NCBI GenBank assembly: GCA_021789735.1
Contig: JAJYJB010000005.1
Span: 1-53,950, forward strand
DNA: 53,950 bases
Direction: 5' to 3'
From: Nitrospirota bacterium
GTDB lineage: Bacteria > Nitrospirota > Thermodesulfovibrionia > Thermodesulfovibrionales > JdFR-88
Part shown: in pieces, positions 16,498 to 25,219 of the stretch
Layout of the letters: each line of letters opens with the position of its first letter
Position numbering within the stretch: the stretch's first letter is position 1
Translations under genes and position numbers: made by a program
Notes under the pieces: model-generated
Seen by the model: the letters and a program-made list of their open reading frames with translations, nothing else
The model's database searches: none
What the model was told of the DNA's origin: nothing

Positions 16498-18015
16498 ATG
16501 AGCATGATCTTACCTTCCAAAACGGACTTTCTGAAAGAAATAAAAAAAGGGGTGGTGCCGCCGCTCCATCTTCAGATCCCGTACATTTCCCCACACCTGC
16601 TTTACCCGGCCTTTTCGGGAAAGGGCAGCATCCTTTTTGAAAGCGCCAACCGTGCTCATAAAAGGGAAACAAACTCCTTTATCGCATTTGAGCCTTATGC
16701 CTTTTTCAGGGCCAAAGACGGGCTTGTGGAGGTGGAGTCCGGGGGGAAACGGGCCATATCCTCAAAAAAAGACCCTCTCACGCGGCTGAAGGATTTTGTC
16801 GGCGTCTACCGGCAAAGGCCGGAGCCAACGCTTCCGCCTTTCCAGGGGGGCGCGGCGGGCCTCATCTGCTATGATTACGCCAGGTATCTGGAGAACATAC
16901 CGGACAAAAAAGACGATCTCCTTCTCCCCGATCTCTGCTTCGTGATGGCCGACCGCCTTCTGGCCTTCAACCATGCGCTTGAAAAGGCCTGGATCGTGTT
17001 CTGCCCGGGAGCAAGAGAGTCCGGTCTTGGCTATGGCGATATCTCGGGCCTTGACTGGCCGGCAGTCTATGATGGTGCCGCCAGGGAGATGGAACGCATC
17101 TTTGAAAACATTCAAAAATGGGGGCAAAAAAGTGCACCTTTGTCTCTGTCATCGTCCCTTCCTGATGCCTCGGTGGAAGCGGATGCCGGGCCCGTGCTCC
17201 ATGAGATGACCGAAACCGGATATTCCGCCATGGTGAGCAGGGCCAAGGAGTACATAGCGGCGGGGGACATTTTCCAGGCAAACCTCTCGCTAAGGCTCAG
17301 CGCCCGGCTGGAGGGCGCCACCCCCTGGGACATATACTGCCGCCTGCGGCGCATAAACCCCTCCCCTTTTGCCGCCTTCATGGAGCTTGGGGATTTCTAC
17401 GTGGCCGGCTCCTCTCCTGAGAGGCTCATAAAGGTAAAGGACGGGATGATCGAGACCCGTCCCATAGCCGGCACGCGCCCCAGGGGAAAAGACGGGGGCG
17501 AGGACATCGCCCTCAGGGCGGAACTCCTCCTCAATGAAAAAGAAAAGGCGGAGCACATCATGCTTGTGGACCTTGAGAGAAACGATATCGGCAAGGTATC
17601 GGAGCCGGGCAGCGTGAATGTGGACGAGCTCATGGTCACGGAGGACTATTCTCATGTAATGCACATAGTGTCCAACGTAAAAGGGAGGCTCGCCCCCGGG
17701 AAGGACATGTTCGACTGCCTCAGGGCCGCGTTCCCGGGCGGCACCATCACGGGTGTGCCCAAGGTAAGGTGCATGGAGATAATTAACGAGCTGGAGCCCG
17801 TAAGGAGGGGGGCGTACACCGGCTCTGCCGGATATTTCGGGTTCTCCGGGGCGATGGACATGAACATCATGATAAGGACCTTCCTTATAAAGGACGGCAC
17901 AGCCCATATCCAGGCCGGGGCAGGCATCGTGGCCGACTCCGTCCCGGAAAGGGAATACCGGGAGAGCCTTAAAAAAGCGGAGGCCCTGCTTCTGGCCCTC
18001 GGGAGCAAAAAATAA
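16498..18015 (+). CDS. pabB: Chorismate-binding enzyme, probably aminodeoxychorismate synthase component I
   Basis: 505 residues from ATG 16498 (an in-frame TTG at 16462 and an ATG at 16504 are alternatives; none has a good Shine-Dalgarno). The C-terminal two thirds is the chorismate-binding domain: RPIAGTRPRG, EHIMLVDLERNDIGKV, FPGGTITGVPKVRCMEII, YTGSAGYFGFSGAMDMNI and QAGAGIVADSVPE. PGGTITGVPK and DMNIMIRT look more like PabB (folate branch). The alanine of PIAGT, rather than the lysine of E. coli PabB, occurs in TrpE and in a second PabB class. No trp or glutaminase gene is adjacent, so TrpE is not ruled out. Confidence 0.75.
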   Translation: MSMILPSKTDFLKEIKKGVVPPLHLQIPYISPHLLYPAFSGKGSILFESANRAHKRETNSFIAFEPYAFFRAKDGLVEVESGGKRAISSKKDPLTRLKDFVGVYRQRPEPTLPPFQGGAAGLICYDYARYLENIPDKKDDLLLPDLCFVMADRLLAFNHALEKAWIVFCPGARESGLGYGDISGLDWPAVYDGAAREMERIFENIQKWGQKSAPLSLSSSLPDASVEADAGPVLHEMTETGYSAMVSRAKEYIAAGDIFQANLSLRLSARLEGATPWDIYCRLRRINPSPFAAFMELGDFYVAGSSPERLIKVKDGMIETRPIAGTRPRGKDGGEDIALRAELLLNEKEKAEHIMLVDLERNDIGKVSEPGSVNVDELMVTEDYSHVMHIVSNVKGRLAPGKDMFDCLRAAFPGGTITGVPKVRCMEIINELEPVRRGAYTGSAGYFGFSGAMDMNIMIRTFLIKDGTAHIQAGAGIVADSVPEREYRESLKKAEALLLALGSKK

Positions 18016-18041
18016 AAATCTCCAAACGCAGGGTGTTCGGA

Positions 18042-18047
18042 TATAAT
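18042..18047 (+). promoter_or_regulatory. -10 box for the PhnD-like/sensor kinase pair
   Basis: A consensus TATAAT 45 bases before the start, with no good -35 partner, which suggests that an activator may be needed. Confidence 0.35.
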
Positions 18048-18091
18048 ATGTTACCGTATGGTTTTTTGCTTTGCTTTAGCGATGAAATAAA

Positions 18092-18988
18092 ATGAAAAAA
18101 AAGGCTTTTTCAGTCTTTTTCTTTTTCTTTTTCAGCTTTCTCCTTCTCGGCGCGGCCGGCGCGGCCGCTGCGGAAAAGACCATCATCTTGGGGCTGGTGC
18201 CGGAGGAGAACATATTCCGCCTTGTCGAGCAGCATCTTCCGCTGGCCAGATACATAGAAAAGAAGACGGGCATAAAGGTCCGGTTCACGGTGCTCCCCCA
18301 CTACGGCGACATCATAGACAAGTTCAACTCCAGGCGGATGGACGGGGCATTTTTTGGCGCCTTCACGGGCTATCTGGCGAGGATCAAGCTGGGGGTAAGG
18401 CCGCTCGTGCGGCCGATAGGGCCCGGGGGGCTTGTGACGGCGCGCAGCGTCATCTTCGTAAGAAAAGACAGCGGCATACACTCTTTGCGGCAGCTAAGGG
18501 GAAAGCGGGCGGTCTTCGTGGACAAGGCCTCGGCAAGCTATGTCTACATGCTTTATCAGCTGCGCCGCCTGGGCGTTGAGGGGCCCGCCGTGAAAAGCTT
18601 TTTCAGCGGACATTATTATACCGGCAACAATGAGGAATCCATCTATTCGGTCCTCAACGGCGGGGCCGATGTGGGGCTTGCCAAAAACCGTTATTTCGAG
18701 AAGCTTTCCGCCCAGGACCCGCTGGTTGCGGAACGCCTTTTTATACTGTCCAGGTCGCGCAGATTGCCCGATATCGTATTTTGCCTGAGAAAGGGCTTCC
18801 CGCCCGCAACCAGGGAGATCCTTGAGCGCACGCTGATAAACATGAGCAGCGACCCCGAGGGCATACGCGTGCTGAGGGCCTTGCGGTACTCTGGTTTTGA
18901 GCTCGCGAAGGGCTCCGATTTCGCCCCGGTCGCGAGGCTGGCAAGCGATGCCGGCGTAAAGATACCGGATTACCGGTACGAAAGATGA
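18092..18988 (+). CDS. PhnD-like periplasmic substrate-binding protein
   Basis: 298 residues. A signal peptide (KKK, then an F/L-rich core, cut near AAA-E at about 27) leads to a type 2 periplasmic binding domain: ILGLVPEENIFRL, LARYIEKKTGIKVRF, DGAFFGAFTGYLAR, SIHSLRQLRGKRAVFVD and SVLNGGADVGLAKN. The family includes phosphonate and phosphite binding proteins, yet no transporter genes are present. Its stop overlaps the start of the next gene (ATGA), a histidine kinase. It therefore probably acts as the ligand-sensing partner of that kinase rather than in uptake. The ligand cannot be named. Confidence 0.82.
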   Translation: MKKKAFSVFFFFFFSFLLLGAAGAAAAEKTIILGLVPEENIFRLVEQHLPLARYIEKKTGIKVRFTVLPHYGDIIDKFNSRRMDGAFFGAFTGYLARIKLGVRPLVRPIGPGGLVTARSVIFVRKDSGIHSLRQLRGKRAVFVDKASASYVYMLYQLRRLGVEGPAVKSFFSGHYYTGNNEESIYSVLNGGADVGLAKNRYFEKLSAQDPLVAERLFILSRSRRLPDIVFCLRKGFPPATREILERTLINMSSDPEGIRVLRALRYSGFELAKGSDFAPVARLASDAGVKIPDYRYER

Positions 18989-21006
18989 AAAAAAGGCTCA
19001 TATATTCCCTTTTTCTCCTCTTTACGCTCTTCACCCTGGGCTCTACGCTCACGATACTTTACATATACCGGACCACCTTCAGCCTGCGCACCCTCATAGC
19101 GCTGCACAGGGTGGAGATAATAAGGCAGAACCTCGTAATAAGCGCGCAGACCGTCCAGACGCACCTCTATACCATCGGGACCCCTTACGATACGGGCGTC
19201 AATGAGATCGTCAGGAACGTGATCCACCTGGACAACTCCGTCCACATATGCCTGGGCTGCCACCATACTCCGCAGATGACCGCCCGCCTGACGGAGGTGG
19301 GCCAGCTTGCGAAAAATTACAAGGACGCCCTGAGCGACCTGATAACGACCACAGCAAGCCCCAGACGGGTCGAAAACCTACGGATGACCGCGATAGGCAT
19401 AGGCACCATGCTTCTGGACAAGTCCCGGCAGATGGCCCTCATTGCCAACAACAGGCTCAACGACGAGACCCTTGACGTAATGCGGCAGATAGGCAATTCC
19501 AGGATCATCCTCCTGGTCACCCTGGTGCTCTCGTTCTGCATCGCCCTCGTCATCGCCGTCACGATGACAAGGCAGATAACCGCCCCGGTGAACGCGCTGG
19601 TCGGGGCGACCAGGCATATCAAATCCGGGGACCTTGGCTACCTCATCCCTTTCAAAGGCAAAGGGGAGTTTGGCGAGCTCATCGATTCCTTTAACGACAT
19701 GAGCCTCACCCTGAAAGACTCGAACGAAAAGATACTCAGATATCTCTACAACCTGTCCAACCTCTACAGCATCACCATAACTTTCCATTCGGTCAGCTCG
19801 TTCACCGATATACTCAAGGAGCTGTCCGAGGGCGTCCGGAACCTGACCGAGTCGGAGCAAAGCGGCATCCTCCTGAGGGCCGAGGACGGGAAGTTTTTCA
19901 GACACATGTACCCCGCCTGCGGCATAACGGAGGAAGACGCAAAGGAGATGAAGGTAAGCGCCCCGGTCATGGAGGATCTCTATCATTCCTCGATGAGGAG
20001 GCCCCTTATCTTGAACGATGACCTGCAGGGGTCCCCCACGGCCGCCATGGACGCGCGGCTTGGGGTCCGCAACGCCATGTTCGTCTGGGTGGGGCAAAAG
20101 GGGAAACCAATGGGCGTCATGAGGGTGGCGAACAAGAAGACCGGGAACTTCACGGAAGAGGACGCGAGGCTCATGGCGATCCTGGGGAACAGTTTTTTTG
20201 TGGCGCTTGAGAACGTGAGGCTGTGGGAAAGCCTGAGGCTCCAGATGAAGGAGCTCAAGGACACCCAGGAGCAGCTTGTGCAGGCGGCAAAGTTCGCGGC
20301 CATCGGCGAGCTGGCCTCCAATGTGGCCCATGAGATAAACAACCCCCTTACAAGCATCCTTGGATACGCCGAGCTTATGAGGGAAGACGAGGACATAAAC
20401 AACATCCGCCGCGACCTTGACATCATAGAAAAAGAGTCCCTGAGGGCAAGGGACATCGTAAACAGCCTTCTTGAGTTCTCGCGCAAAAAGCCGCTCAAGA
20501 TGGGGCTGGTGGACATAAACAAGGTCCTGGGAAGCGTGATAGAGCTGATAGGCGTCCAGACAAAGGACTCACGCATCACGATAGCAGCCGATTGGGGCAA
20601 TGTCCCTCAGATCAAGGGCGACGAGGACCAGCTCAAGCAGGTCTTCCTGAACCTGGCCAGCAACGCCGTCTTTGCGATGAACAAATCGGGGACCCTGGGC
20701 GTAAGGACCTTCGTCAGCGGCGATTTCGCAAACATCCAGATATCGGACACCGGAAAGGGCATCCCGGAGGAGATCATGGGCCGGATATTCGAGCCCTTCT
20801 TCACCACGAAAAACGAAAAGGGCACGGGGCTCGGCCTTTCCATCAGCTACAAGATCGTGCAGAGCCACAACGGCTTTTTCGATGTCGAAAGCGAGATGGG
20901 CAGGGGCAGCCGGTTCACTGTGAAGCTGCCGCTCGGGGACAGGACCGTGAAGGCAAAACCCGTCTCCGTAGACCCCGCGGGAAGCGCCGTTACCGTAGAG
21001 GGCTGA
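18985..21006 (+). CDS. Membrane histidine kinase with a c-type haem motif
   Basis: 673 residues. A first membrane helix lies at about 6-27, then a periplasmic sensor of about 140 residues containing CLGCHH (Cys89, Cys92, His93; codons at 19249-19263), a C-x-x-C-H haem-attachment motif. A second helix follows at about 172-195, HAMP at about 196-250, GAF at about 265-415, HisKA with NVAHEINNPLTSILGYAELM (His449) and an ATPase domain with DTGKGIPEEIMGRIFEPFFTT and GTGLGLS. It should sense redox state or a haem ligand such as NO or CO, combined with the PhnD-like protein, and phosphorylate a regulator encoded elsewhere. No response regulator follows it. Confidence 0.88.
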   Translation: MKKRLIYSLFLLFTLFTLGSTLTILYIYRTTFSLRTLIALHRVEIIRQNLVISAQTVQTHLYTIGTPYDTGVNEIVRNVIHLDNSVHICLGCHHTPQMTARLTEVGQLAKNYKDALSDLITTTASPRRVENLRMTAIGIGTMLLDKSRQMALIANNRLNDETLDVMRQIGNSRIILLVTLVLSFCIALVIAVTMTRQITAPVNALVGATRHIKSGDLGYLIPFKGKGEFGELIDSFNDMSLTLKDSNEKILRYLYNLSNLYSITITFHSVSSFTDILKELSEGVRNLTESEQSGILLRAEDGKFFRHMYPACGITEEDAKEMKVSAPVMEDLYHSSMRRPLILNDDLQGSPTAAMDARLGVRNAMFVWVGQKGKPMGVMRVANKKTGNFTEEDARLMAILGNSFFVALENVRLWESLRLQMKELKDTQEQLVQAAKFAAIGELASNVAHEINNPLTSILGYAELMREDEDINNIRRDLDIIEKESLRARDIVNSLLEFSRKKPLKMGLVDINKVLGSVIELIGVQTKDSRITIAADWGNVPQIKGDEDQLKQVFLNLASNAVFAMNKSGTLGVRTFVSGDFANIQISDTGKGIPEEIMGRIFEPFFTTKNEKGTGLGLSISYKIVQSHNGFFDVESEMGRGSRFTVKLPLGDRTVKAKPVSVDPAGSAVTVEG

Positions 21007-21122
21007 CGGCCGTCCCCATTTCTTCTTTTGCAGTCCAGGCAGTGATCTTACCGGATTCCCCGCCATGGGCGGCAGGGAATCCGGTGTGAGGAATTTTTTT
21101 TATATCTTTCCCGGCCAAAAGA

Positions 21123-21785
21123 CTACTCTGCCCGCCCGTGCGCCTTATCCAGGAACACCTTCAGCCTTTTTGCCCAGAACTCGAACGCTTCCTTCGTGGC
21201 GCCGTATTTTGTAAAACCCGCGAATTTTGAGCCCGCCCTTTTGTCTATGGCGGCGGCAAGCCGCTCATTTGTCATGGAGTCCAGGAATTCGGCCTCCATG
21301 CCGGCGCTCCCCACTCCGGGGTAGTGCCCCGTCACGCCCTTTTGTATGACACCAACGACGATGCCCGCAGGCACAACGGTGGTCATGGCGCTCTTTGCTG
21401 GCTTGCCGGGCTCGATGTCCGTGATCGCCACCCTCACCCTGAGGACATCAGGGCCGGGCTCGCTTACAATGGGATAATCCCCCTTCATCACCTTCTCGGT
21501 GGTCCGCGCGAATTCGTCCGCCAGTTGCTTCATCTGTTCCGGCTGGATGTCCTTGTATTTCGATTCCGGATCCAGGTAGAACACCACCTGGTCGAACATG
21601 AGCTTGTTATATTTGCTGAAATCGGCGCCTTTTTTGACGTAGACAAGGGCCGCACCGCCCTCCGGCCCCTTGTGGAACTTGGGATAGTTCCCAAGAAATC
21701 CGGAATACTTTATCGGCTCTTTGGCGCAGCCCGCACCCGCGGCAAGGACAAGGGCCACTGCTATCAAAAGAATTTTCTTTTTCAT
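21123..21785 (-). CDS. DUF3313-type lipoprotein
   Basis: 220 residues. The lipobox LAAGAGC puts the lipidated cysteine at about 19, so it should be anchored in a membrane. KYSGFLGNYPKF after the lipobox, VMFDQVVFYLDP-like strands and DEFARTTEKVMKGDYPIV are typical of the DUF3313 lipoprotein family, whose function is unknown. AAGGAGG lies 6 bases before the ATG. It is the only intact gene in a stretch that also holds porin and sulfatase remnants on the same strand. Confidence 0.78.
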   Translation of the reverse strand: MKKKILLIAVALVLAAGAGCAKEPIKYSGFLGNYPKFHKGPEGGAALVYVKKGADFSKYNKLMFDQVVFYLDPESKYKDIQPEQMKQLADEFARTTEKVMKGDYPIVSEPGPDVLRVRVAITDIEPGKPAKSAMTTVVPAGIVVGVIQKGVTGHYPGVGSAGMEAEFLDSMTNERLAAAIDKRAGSKFAGFTKYGATKEAFEFWAKRLKVFLDKAHGRAE

Positions 21786-21864
21786 GATCTCCTCCTTGAC
21801 ATACAGATATCGTGCTTATCGATTGCTATCTCCACCGGCATGCCGGGTGTCCCTCTTCCTCCTT

Positions 21865-22270
21865 TCATAAAACCAGCCGGAGCCTGAGCCCCAGGACCGT
21901 GGCCGTGCCTATATCGCTGTTGCTTATCACCGCGGGACCCGCCGTGTTCAGGAACAAGGAACGCTTTTGGGCCGGCCTGACGACCTGTATATCCGGCGTC
22001 AGCCGCGCCCATGGCGCCACCGCGATATCGTAATAAGCCTCCACCCCGTACTCGTCCCTCAAAAATGTCCGGGTGCCGGAGGAGCCGGTAAATTTTGGGT
22101 TGCTTATGCTGATGTAGTAGAAACCGACGCCGAAGGAGTCCAGGGGCCGCTTGGGGACCACGCCGCTTCCTCCAAGTCCTATGCTGTAAAAAAAATGTAT
22201 CGGGTTCGGATTTCCGTCAGAGGCGCCGAAACGTCCGAATATGCCCACTCCTTTTCCGGAACCCTCACGC
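21865..22270 (-). pseudogene. C-terminal remnant of an OprB-type carbohydrate-selective porin
   Basis: About 125 codons reading [19 protein letters not shown], then DSFGVGFYYISISNP, EYGVEAYYDIAVAPWARLTP and a terminal aromatic-poor barrel strand GLRLRLVL. These match the last strands of OprB porins (normally about 400-450 residues). The N-terminal two thirds is absent. Its frame runs, one register off, straight into the sulfatase fragment upstream, so a deletion joined the two. It cannot make a working porin. Confidence 0.75.
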
Positions 22271-22682
22271 CGGTATGAGCCATGTGGTGGTTGTCTCCGG
22301 TCAGAAGGGCCGCGCCGGTGGGAGAGGAGAGCGCGGTGGTATGGAACTCCGCGTACCTGAGGCCGTTTTTGGCCAGCCTGTCCAGCGTGGGGGTGGATAT
22401 GGGCCCGCCGAACGTGTCCGATGCCCCATAGCCAACGTCGTCAAGCAGTATTAGGACTATGTTGGGCGCGCCCTTGGGGGCCTGTACCTCCTTTGGGAAA
22501 TCCGGCGTGGAGTCCTTTGCGCTGAGTCCTATCTGTCCCTTGAAAACAGGGGGCGGCACGGGCAGCGCTCCAGCAGCCAGGACCGACCCTATCGCGGCCC
22601 ATGCGCTTGCCTTTCTCAGGTCATGTTGGCTTCTTTTCATCTTCTCTGCCGCCTTTCGCTTCTTGTCCTCTTCTGTTAACAC
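22270..22682 (-). pseudogene. N-terminal remnant of an arylsulfatase
   Basis: The frame begins with a signal-like segment ([14 protein letters not shown]), then [23 protein letters not shown] with the metal-binding DD pair, [23 protein letters not shown] and the sulfatase signature region. That signature reads [12 protein letters not shown] where an active enzyme has C/S-x-P-x-R. The essential arginine is glycine, and the next conserved arginine (TGR) is aspartate. The protein stops being sulfatase-like after HH (about residue 130 of an expected 500 or more) and runs out of frame into porin sequence. Both the catalytic change and the truncation mark it as dead. Confidence 0.75.
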
Positions 22683-22727
22683 AACCCGGTCCCGTTTCTT
22701 CCCCTGGCGGTTTAAGTACGCCTTTTA

Positions 22728-22945
22728 TCACCTTGGGGATGACTGGGAAACGGTGGTCCGCATGTTCCACTTCTGTCCGAAGGTGTCTGGATGGACGGGC
22801 ATCCGCTGCCTGCAAGGCGGGGCCTGCCTGCCACTTGCCCTGCCCGTTATAGCCACTGCCGCGGCGCCTGCGCATGACATCACGAGGCGCATGACATCAC
22901 GGGCACCCCAGCCACACCCGGCATCGTTCCGGCGATGTTTTTCAT
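22728..22945 (-). pseudogene. Possible small gene broken by a 17-bp tandem duplication
   Basis: AGGAGAG precedes an ATG at 22945 that starts MKNIAGTMPGVAGVPVMSCAS and then hits a stop. The break lies in two adjacent 17-bp units (22870-22886 and 22887-22903) that differ at one base. Removing one unit restores a 66-codon frame (201 bases to the stop at 22728) that continues with GAAAVAITGRASG. The region 22683-23241 otherwise shows no gene; it holds this remnant and the promoter of the next operon. Confidence 0.3.
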
Positions 22946-23193
22946 CCGGCCTCTCCTGTAAAAAAACCGTTTGAAGTTCCAAATGACCGGCGCCTGCGGG
23001 GTCCACAGCGTATGACTTTTTCACGGGGATTGAAATGAAAGTTTTTCGCTTTGGGAAAAAATAAAAAACCTGCAGACGGGGGCCGTGAATTCCGCTTGCT
23101 CTGTCTGATTCCAATCTACTACAGACACATGCCCTTTGCAACCCGGAGTTTTTAATATCAGACAAATATCCTGCGAATACCCTCCGCACTGTC

Positions 23194-23221
23194 TTGATTC
23201 CGCCCGGCCGGGTGATATTCT
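23194..23221 (+). promoter_or_regulatory. Promoter of the lipid transport operon
   Basis: TTGATT (23194-23199), 16-base spacer, TATTCT (23216-23221). It places the transcript start near 23228 and supports ATG 23242 as the first codon. Confidence 0.5.
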
Positions 23222-23241
23222 GTAGACAGGAAAACAGGAAA

Positions 23242-24369
23242 ATGAAACCCGAGGTGAGTTTCCACAGGCCGGATGACAAAACATTGCAGGTTGACCTTGC
23301 GGGTGACTGGCTCCTCGCAAACGGCATCCCTGCCGCAAGCCGGTTCACCGGAGAGATGACCGCTGGCGCCGCAGTGGACCGCGTCTGTTTTAACACCCGG
23401 GACCTCACGGACTGGGACACGGGGCTTTTGACTTTTCTGGTCAGGATCATAAGGGAGTGCGGCGGCGCGGGAATTGCCGTTGACAAGCAGGGATTGCCGC
23501 AGGGTGTTCAGAGGCTTTTGGCCCTTGCCGCGGCGGTGCCGGAAAGGAAAGCCGTAAAAAAGGAGCAGGCCCGTTTTCCGCTCCTGGACTGGTCAGGCCG
23601 GCAGGCTGTGGCGTTCTGGGAGGGGCTTCTTGACATGCTGGCGTTCACAGGCGAAGCCGCCATCGCCTTTGCAAGGCTTGTCACGGGCAGGGCAAGGTTC
23701 CGGAGATCGGACGTCCTGATCACCGTCCAGCAATGCGGCGCGCAGGCCCTTCCCATAGTTTCCCTTATCAGCGTGCTTGTCGGCCTCATCCTGGCCTTCA
23801 TCGGGGCGATCCAGCTCAGGATGTTTGGCGCGCAGATATATGTCGCAAGCCTGGTAGGCATAGGGATGGTACGCGCGCTGGCCGCGATCATGACAGGCGT
23901 CATCATGTCCGGGCGCACCGGCGCCTCCTTTGCCGCCCAGCTGGGCACAATGCAGGTGAACGAGGAGATAGACGCGCTGAAGACGCTTGGCATCCCGCCC
24001 ATGGAATTTCTCGTGCTGCCCCGGATGATCGCCCTTTTCCTCATGATGCCCCTGCTCAGCCTTTACGCGGACCTCATGGGCATACTGGGCGGCTTCTTTA
24101 TCGGCGTCTCGATGCTCGGCCTGAACTTCGTCGAGTATTACAACAAGACCAGGGAATCGGTAAGCATGAATGATTTCTGGGTGGGCCTCATCAGCGCGGC
24201 GGTGTTCGGCTTGCTTGTCGCGCTTTCCGGATGCATGCGGGGCATGCAATGCGGCAGGAGCGCGCAGGCCGTGGGCGAGGCCACCACCTCGGCCGTGGTG
24301 ACAAGCATCGTCAGTATTGTTGTGGCAATGGCGATAATCACCGTGATATGCCACGTGCTTAACATTTAA
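23242..24369 (+). CDS. MlaE-type ABC permease with N-terminal STAS domain
   Basis: 375 residues. Residues about 1-105 form a STAS-like domain (VDLAGDWLLANGIP, then VCFNTRDLTDWDTGLLTFLVRI), and about 150-375 the MlaE permease with VQQCGAQALPIVSLISVLVGLILAF, MTGVIMSGRTGASFAAQLGTM and QVNEEIDALKTLGIPP. In E. coli Mla the STAS protein MlaB is separate; here it is built in. It should form the inner-membrane core of a phospholipid transporter between the two membranes. An ACAGG-AAA stretch precedes the ATG. First gene of a four-gene operon with the ATPase, the MCE protein and a lipoprotein. Confidence 0.9.
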   Translation: MKPEVSFHRPDDKTLQVDLAGDWLLANGIPAASRFTGEMTAGAAVDRVCFNTRDLTDWDTGLLTFLVRIIRECGGAGIAVDKQGLPQGVQRLLALAAAVPERKAVKKEQARFPLLDWSGRQAVAFWEGLLDMLAFTGEAAIAFARLVTGRARFRRSDVLITVQQCGAQALPIVSLISVLVGLILAFIGAIQLRMFGAQIYVASLVGIGMVRALAAIMTGVIMSGRTGASFAAQLGTMQVNEEIDALKTLGIPPMEFLVLPRMIALFLMMPLLSLYADLMGILGGFFIGVSMLGLNFVEYYNKTRESVSMNDFWVGLISAAVFGLLVALSGCMRGMQCGRSAQAVGEATTSAVVTSIVSIVVAMAIITVICHVLNI

Positions 24370-24393
24370 AGCCGGAAGGAAAGGATTTTACTT

Positions 24394-25164
24394 TTGAATA
24401 AGCCCCGGCCCTACATCGTTGTGCAGGACCTCACCATGGCGTATGGCAATTTCGTGATCCAACGGGACCTTACGTTCACGGTGAACAGGGGAGACATCTT
24501 CATCATCATGGGCGGCAGCGGCTGCGGGAAAAGCACGCTCCTGCGGGGGATGGTCGGCCTGCAAAAACCCTCGAAAGGGAAAGTGCTGTATGGCGGCGTA
24601 AGCTTCTGGGATGCGGAGGAGGCGGGGCAGCAGCGCATAATGCGGGATTTCGGGGTGCTTTACCAGAGCGGGGCGCTCTGGAGTTCCATGACGCTGGCCG
24701 AGAACGTGGCGCTGCCGCTGGAGGAGCATGCCAACTACAGTCCGGACCTCGTCAGTGAAATAGTTTCCCTTAAACTCTCGCTGGTCGGGCTTGCCGGTTA
24801 TGAGGAGTTCTATCCCTCCGAGCTCAGCGGCGGGATGAAGAAACGGGCCGGGCTGGCCCGCGCAATGGCGCTCGATCCGGACATCCTGTTTTTCGACGAG
24901 CCGTCTGCCGGGCTGGACCCCGTAAGCGCGCGCCTGATGGACAGGCTCATACTTGAGCTGAGGGACAGCCTGGACGCAACGGTCATAGTCGTGACGCATG
25001 AGCTGGCCAGCATCTTCGCGATAGGAAGCAACTCGGTCTTCCTGGACGGCGCGACAAAGACGATGATAGCAGGCGGCCCCCCGAAAGAGCTGCTCGAACG
25101 CTCACGGGACCCAAGGGTGCGGAATTTTCTGACGAGGGGGGCCGAAGAAACCGCGGCCAGTTGA
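24394..25164 (+). CDS. MlaF-type ABC transporter ATPase
   Basis: 256 residues; start is TTG 24394 with GGAAAGGA upstream. Walker A is GGSGCGKSTLLRG, the signature LSGGMKKRAGLARA, and Walker B DILFFDEPSAGLDP, followed by the switch histidine in VVTHELAS. YQSGALWSSMTLAENVALPLEE is characteristic of Mla-type ATPases. It powers the MlaE-like permease encoded just upstream. Confidence 0.92.
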   Translation: MNKPRPYIVVQDLTMAYGNFVIQRDLTFTVNRGDIFIIMGGSGCGKSTLLRGMVGLQKPSKGKVLYGGVSFWDAEEAGQQRIMRDFGVLYQSGALWSSMTLAENVALPLEEHANYSPDLVSEIVSLKLSLVGLAGYEEFYPSELSGGMKKRAGLARAMALDPDILFFDEPSAGLDPVSARLMDRLILELRDSLDATVIVVTHELASIFAIGSNSVFLDGATKTMIAGGPPKELLERSRDPRVRNFLTRGAEETAAS

Positions 25165-25219
25165 CGTTTTTTCGGGCACATACGGATGCCAGCAAAAAAA
25201 TCCGTAAAAGGAGAACAAG

